DNA of 64,000 nucleotides from CAZAZQ01 sp964489705. Its GTDB lineage: Bacteria > Zixibacteria > MSB-5A5 > GN15 > FEB-12. The translations under genes were made by a program, and so were the position numbers. This document shows positions 61,293 to 64,000 of the stretch, piece after piece. The DNA is taken from contig CAZAZQ010000002.1 of NCBI GenBank assembly GCA_964489705.1, positions 157,372 to 221,371 on the forward strand. Reading direction: 5' to 3'. The stretch's first letter is position 1. The number at the start of each line of letters is the position of its first letter. The notes under the pieces were generated by a model, which was not told the origin of the DNA, searched no databases, and saw only the letters and a list, made by a program, of their open reading frames with translations.

Positions 61293-63404
61293 GTGGATGA
61301 GCATCAGAAAAAGAATGAAGACTTAAACGAGCCCACGAACCAATCACCAGAAGAGACTGACGATCTCGAGTTTGTGGTCACGGAAAAAAACGAAGAAGAC
61401 CGGGAATTTGTCGGCGGGCAGAAAGAATTTTCCGATTCCGACGAGGAAAAGCTGGAAATCGAACAACCGGAAGACCTTTTGGAAAAAGATGCTCAACTCG
61501 ATGAAACACAACTTCTTTCCGGAAATGACGACGCTTCGCAAATCGGCGACACCGCTCCCCCTCTTCCCCCCAAGCCGGATTATTCCCATACTCCACCGGA
61601 AGCTCAACAAACTCCTCCCTCCCCCCATTCCCACCCTTCCAATCAAGTTCACAAGCTTTCCCCCGACGAAGTGAAATCCATTGAAAAAGACCTCTACACC
61701 AGCAACGCTTACCTGACGGACAAGGAGAAAGAAGAGCTCATCCACAAAATGGACAAGTTGGATAATTCCCACCAACCGACAAAAAAAACATCTTCCCCTC
61801 CCCCATCTCCGGCAAAGGAAACTTCCCTCTCACCTCAAGAGAAATCAGATCTGCCTCCTCCTCAAATGGCAAAAAGAGGCAAAGGAATCGCCTATTTTTA
61901 CAAGAATTATATCCAACTCGTCAGCAGCCAAGAGCTTCACATCAACGACGAAATGACCATCAACGACCGTCTTTACGAACTCAGACCCAAAAAACTGAAT
62001 ACGAAAGTCTTTGCCGCTGTGGCGGTAGTATTTTTTGCGGTGATACTTTATGCTGTCGGCTCGCTCTTCATTACCGACCCTACCGGCGAAGACGGCGAAA
62101 TCATCGGGATTGCTCTCAACGAGTATGGGCAGCCGTTCGTTCAAGGTGCGACGGTCAAATTCCCTGAGTTGGGGAAAACCACCCATACCAACGCCCAAGG
62201 TTTCTTCCGTTCCGGGGAAATTCCTGCCGGAACATATAAAATCCAATATTATGCCGGAGATATGCTGCTCAAAGAAGACTATGCCACTGTTGTCGGCGGA
62301 AAAATCACTATGGTCACTCTCCATCCCGACGAAGAGCTTTTAGCCCAATCATCCGCGCCGGAAAAGCCTTCCCAACCCCAAGAGTCTCAGCCTACCTATG
62401 CAAGTACCACCACCGGCACCGAAAAAGTGAAAGAACCTCCAACTCGGACTCAGACGAAAACCACTAAGAAGAAGTCGAAAGCGACCGTCAAAAAATCTTC
62501 CAGGAAAAAATCCACCACCAAGAAGAAAACCGCCAAGATTAAGTTAGCCGCCAACGTGGAAGGCGCCCGTATCGAACTCGACGGCAACGTCTTGGGCGCC
62601 GGGAACTTGACCTATTCCCAGCTCAAGCCGGGCAGCCATACCTATACGGTTTCAAAAGACGGTTTTGAACCGCAAAGCGGTAAAATCAAGCTCACCGCCG
62701 GTGAAACGAAAACCCTTGCGGTCACGCTGGTTCCTCTGAATCAAGAGGCAAAGAAAGAGATTTATTCGGAAAACGATTTCTACTACTCGGGAATAGCGGC
62801 TCTAAAAGAGGGTCGGTATGAAACCGCTATTGCCGATTTGACGGAAGCAATCAATAAAGATCCCGGTTACGCCGATGCTTACCTTGCCCGAGCCGAGGCG
62901 TATCAGATAACCCGGGAAAAACGAAAAGCCTACGACGACTATGTACGGGCGGCAGAAATTTTCCAATTCAAAAAAGACTACAACCAAGCCATCACTGCCT
63001 ATAACAAAGCAATAAAGCTGGACAAAAAGACCGTGACGGCTTATCTGGGTCGGGCAAACACCTACTTGCTGAAAAAAGAAGAAATCGCCGCCGTGGCTGA
63101 CTTTGAAACGGCAATCAAGCTGGACAAGCGGAACGCTCAGGCGTACTTCGGGTTGGGTGAAGCCCGTTTCCGCCAGGGACAGTACAAGAAAGCCAGCAAA
63201 CATTTCAAGGACGCCAAATCGCTCGATCCGAAAAATCCGCTCACCTATCAGTATTTGATGCTGTGCTATTTTGCGATGGACGACTTGAAAAAAGTCAAAA
63301 AGACGTATGAAAAATTCAATCGAATTGCCACCGACGAGCAAATGAACCGTTTCCGTACCGACTCACGGTACAGCGCGATATTGCGGGTGGTCGAACATGA
63401 TTAA
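61293..63404 (+). CDS. Membrane protein with CarboxypepD-regulatory, PEGA and TPR domains
   Basis: 703 residues starting at GTG, with GAGGTGA upstream. Residues 1-200 are acidic, Pro-rich and predicted disordered. One transmembrane helix (239-260) follows a short conserved stretch (NDEMTINDRLYELRPKK), so the N-terminus is cytoplasmic and the rest periplasmic. Then come a carboxypeptidase-regulatory-like Ig domain (268-345), a Lys/Thr-rich linker, a PEGA domain (about 418-485; VEGARIELDG, LKPGSHTYTVSKDGF) and five TPRs (495-700). This layout suits a scaffold linking cytoplasm and envelope. No kinase domain is present, although PEGA/TPR proteins often occur with one. Gene 53 of the pair follows by 6 bp. 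Confidence 0.85.
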   Translation: MDEHQKKNEDLNEPTNQSPEETDDLEFVVTEKNEEDREFVGGQKEFSDSDEEKLEIEQPEDLLEKDAQLDETQLLSGNDDASQIGDTAPPLPPKPDYSHTPPEAQQTPPSPHSHPSNQVHKLSPDEVKSIEKDLYTSNAYLTDKEKEELIHKMDKLDNSHQPTKKTSSPPPSPAKETSLSPQEKSDLPPPQMAKRGKGIAYFYKNYIQLVSSQELHINDEMTINDRLYELRPKKLNTKVFAAVAVVFFAVILYAVGSLFITDPTGEDGEIIGIALNEYGQPFVQGATVKFPELGKTTHTNAQGFFRSGEIPAGTYKIQYYAGDMLLKEDYATVVGGKITMVTLHPDEELLAQSSAPEKPSQPQESQPTYASTTTGTEKVKEPPTRTQTKTTKKKSKATVKKSSRKKSTTKKKTAKIKLAANVEGARIELDGNVLGAGNLTYSQLKPGSHTYTVSKDGFEPQSGKIKLTAGETKTLAVTLVPLNQEAKKEIYSENDFYYSGIAALKEGRYETAIADLTEAINKDPGYADAYLARAEAYQITREKRKAYDDYVRAAEIFQFKKDYNQAITAYNKAIKLDKKTVTAYLGRANTYLLKKEEIAAVADFETAIKLDKRNAQAYFGLGEARFRQGQYKKASKHFKDAKSLDPKNPLTYQYLMLCYFAMDDLKKVKKTYEKFNRIATDEQMNRFRTDSRYSAILRVVEHD

Positions 63405-63410
63405 GGACGT

Positions 63411-63707
63411 ATGGCAAAGAAGTTAAACTGCTGGGAGTTTCACAATTGCGGAAGGGAAAAGGGGGGACTTTTTGCCGAAGCATACGGCGAATGTCCGGTC
63501 TCGACGTCGATGCAGTACGACGGTTTGAATGACGGCATCGGCGCCGGACGAGCCTGCTGGATGGTGCCTAATTCGGCTTGCCGCTTGGAATCCCTTCGGA
63601 ACTCCCGCGCCATGTCATGTATCACCTGCGAGTTTTACCAACGGGTGCTCTTCGAAGAAGAAGAAAAAACCACCTTCGCTTTCGCGTCTACTGTAATTCC
63701 CACTTAA
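63411..63707 (+). CDS. Two-CW domain cysteine-rich small protein
   Basis: 98 residues with two Cys-Trp elements: NCWEFHNCGREKGG with GECP, and RACWMV with later C...C (SCITCEFYQRV). This is the two-CW domain found in small proteins of delta-proteobacteria and FCB-related bacteria, probably zinc- or Fe-S-binding. Seven cysteines in all. It is likely co-transcribed with the PEGA/TPR gene 6 bp upstream. Its function is unknown; members are often next to sensor proteins. Confidence 0.8.
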   Translation: MAKKLNCWEFHNCGREKGGLFAEAYGECPVSTSMQYDGLNDGIGAGRACWMVPNSACRLESLRNSRAMSCITCEFYQRVLFEEEEKTTFAFASTVIPT

Positions 63708-63758
63708 GAGAATCGGGGCATAAGCCCGAGGATTGTGACTTCTGACCCAATTCAGAAA

Positions 63759-64000
63759 TCAAAAACGGATTCTCCTCTCCTCCCACTCACGCTTCGCCCG
63801 CTCATAGTCAGATTGTGGTTTTTTCATATGTCTCTCTGTCCATTCTGTTACTAAGGGTCCAATATGCTTGCCTGATTCCCATGAGGTCATTAGAGTATCA
63901 CCTGTCGTAAGAAAAGCTATTCCATAGTGGTAGGCAGTTTTTCCACACTGCTCTCGAAAGACCAAATAACTTGTGTCATTCGGCGGTAGAGTTAGATTCA
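63759..64000 (-). CDS. C-terminal part of an unidentified protein (5' end outside window)
   Basis: The minus-strand frame is open to the window edge, giving at least 80 residues ending in KREWEERRIRF. The TTG that could start the shorter form has no ribosome site. The visible part has YGIAFLTTGDTLMTSWESGKHIG, then a charged amphipathic helix. No family recognised. It converges on the two-CW gene; the 51-bp gap holds a weak hairpin only. Confidence 0.5.
   Translation of the reverse strand, partial: NLTLPPNDTSYLVFREQCGKTAYHYGIAFLTTGDTLMTSWESGKHIGPLVTEWTERHMKKPQSDYERAKREWEERRIRF

Noticed and set aside
63710..63730. Hairpin TCGGGGC/GCCCGA between the two-CW gene and the last partial gene
   Set aside because: One bulge and no T run on either strand; too weak to call a terminator.
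1..64000. CRISPR arrays, insertion sequences, prophage genes, att sites
   Set aside because: No direct repeats with spacers, no transposase or integrase or phage genes seen; gene content is core chromosomal.

Overview
This is a bacterial chromosome segment with no sign of phage, transposon or CRISPR sequence. Base composition is balanced and genes are tightly packed, with no gene-free stretch above about 290 bp. Two PorV/PorQ-family outer-membrane proteins, a secreted beta-propeller-like protein ending in a FlgD-type Ig domain, many lipoproteins, a DUF4136 protein and a two-CW protein point to a Gram-negative lineage related to the Fibrobacteres-Chlorobi-Bacteroidetes (FCB) superphylum. Candidate phyla such as Zixibacteria or Marinimicrobia would fit. 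This placement is inferred from gene content; no marker tree was run.

Layout: 1-6983 (+) holds the secreted propeller protein, two PorV-like barrels, an isocitrate/isopropylmalate-type dehydrogenase and a divergent member of the 4-hydroxybutyryl-CoA dehydratase/HpaB fold. A tRNA-Glu on the minus strand follows. 7235-15890 (+) has a histidine kinase and NtrC-type sigma-54 regulator pair, a helical exported protein, an outer-membrane barrel, a D,D-carboxypeptidase, and a nucleotide-sugar dehydrogenase coupled to an epimerase. 15979-35446 (-) carries oligoendopeptidase F, leuS with a glycosyltransferase, and a long rimP-nusA-infB-ylxP-rbfA-nrnA-truB-ribF-rpsO-pnp operon for translation and RNA metabolism, continuing into an M16 peptidase and a polysaccharide deacetylase. 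proS lies just upstream of that operon.

35701-36962 (+) has an anion permease and tRNA-Arg. 36989-42227 (-) is a riboflavin operon, FMN riboswitch-ribD-ribE-ribBA-ribH-nusB, followed by an MscS channel. 42257-47858 (-) is a three-gene GAF-domain signalling cluster: a membrane protein ending in a histidine-less DHp-like domain, a soluble GAF protein and a hybrid histidine kinase. It is divergent from a lipoprotein gene whose upstream region holds a near-consensus sigma-54 promoter about 110 bp downstream of a perfect palindrome. 48964-51801 (-) has RNase HIII, EF-P, an EamA transporter and an exported protein. 51926-57751 (+) has a UvrD/PcrA helicase, a second M3 oligoendopeptidase and an acyl-CoA synthetase. 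57763-61051 has a cluster of small palindromic repeats and three lipoproteins (-). 61293-63707 (+) has a membrane PEGA/TPR protein and a two-CW protein. The window ends inside an unidentified minus-strand gene.

The main points of interest are the GAF triad with its apparent dead kinase domain, the sigma-54 promoter with putative enhancer palindrome, the HpaB-fold enzyme that has lost the AbfD catalytic residues, the palindromic repeat family, and two promoters placed so close to start codons that leaderless mRNAs are likely.
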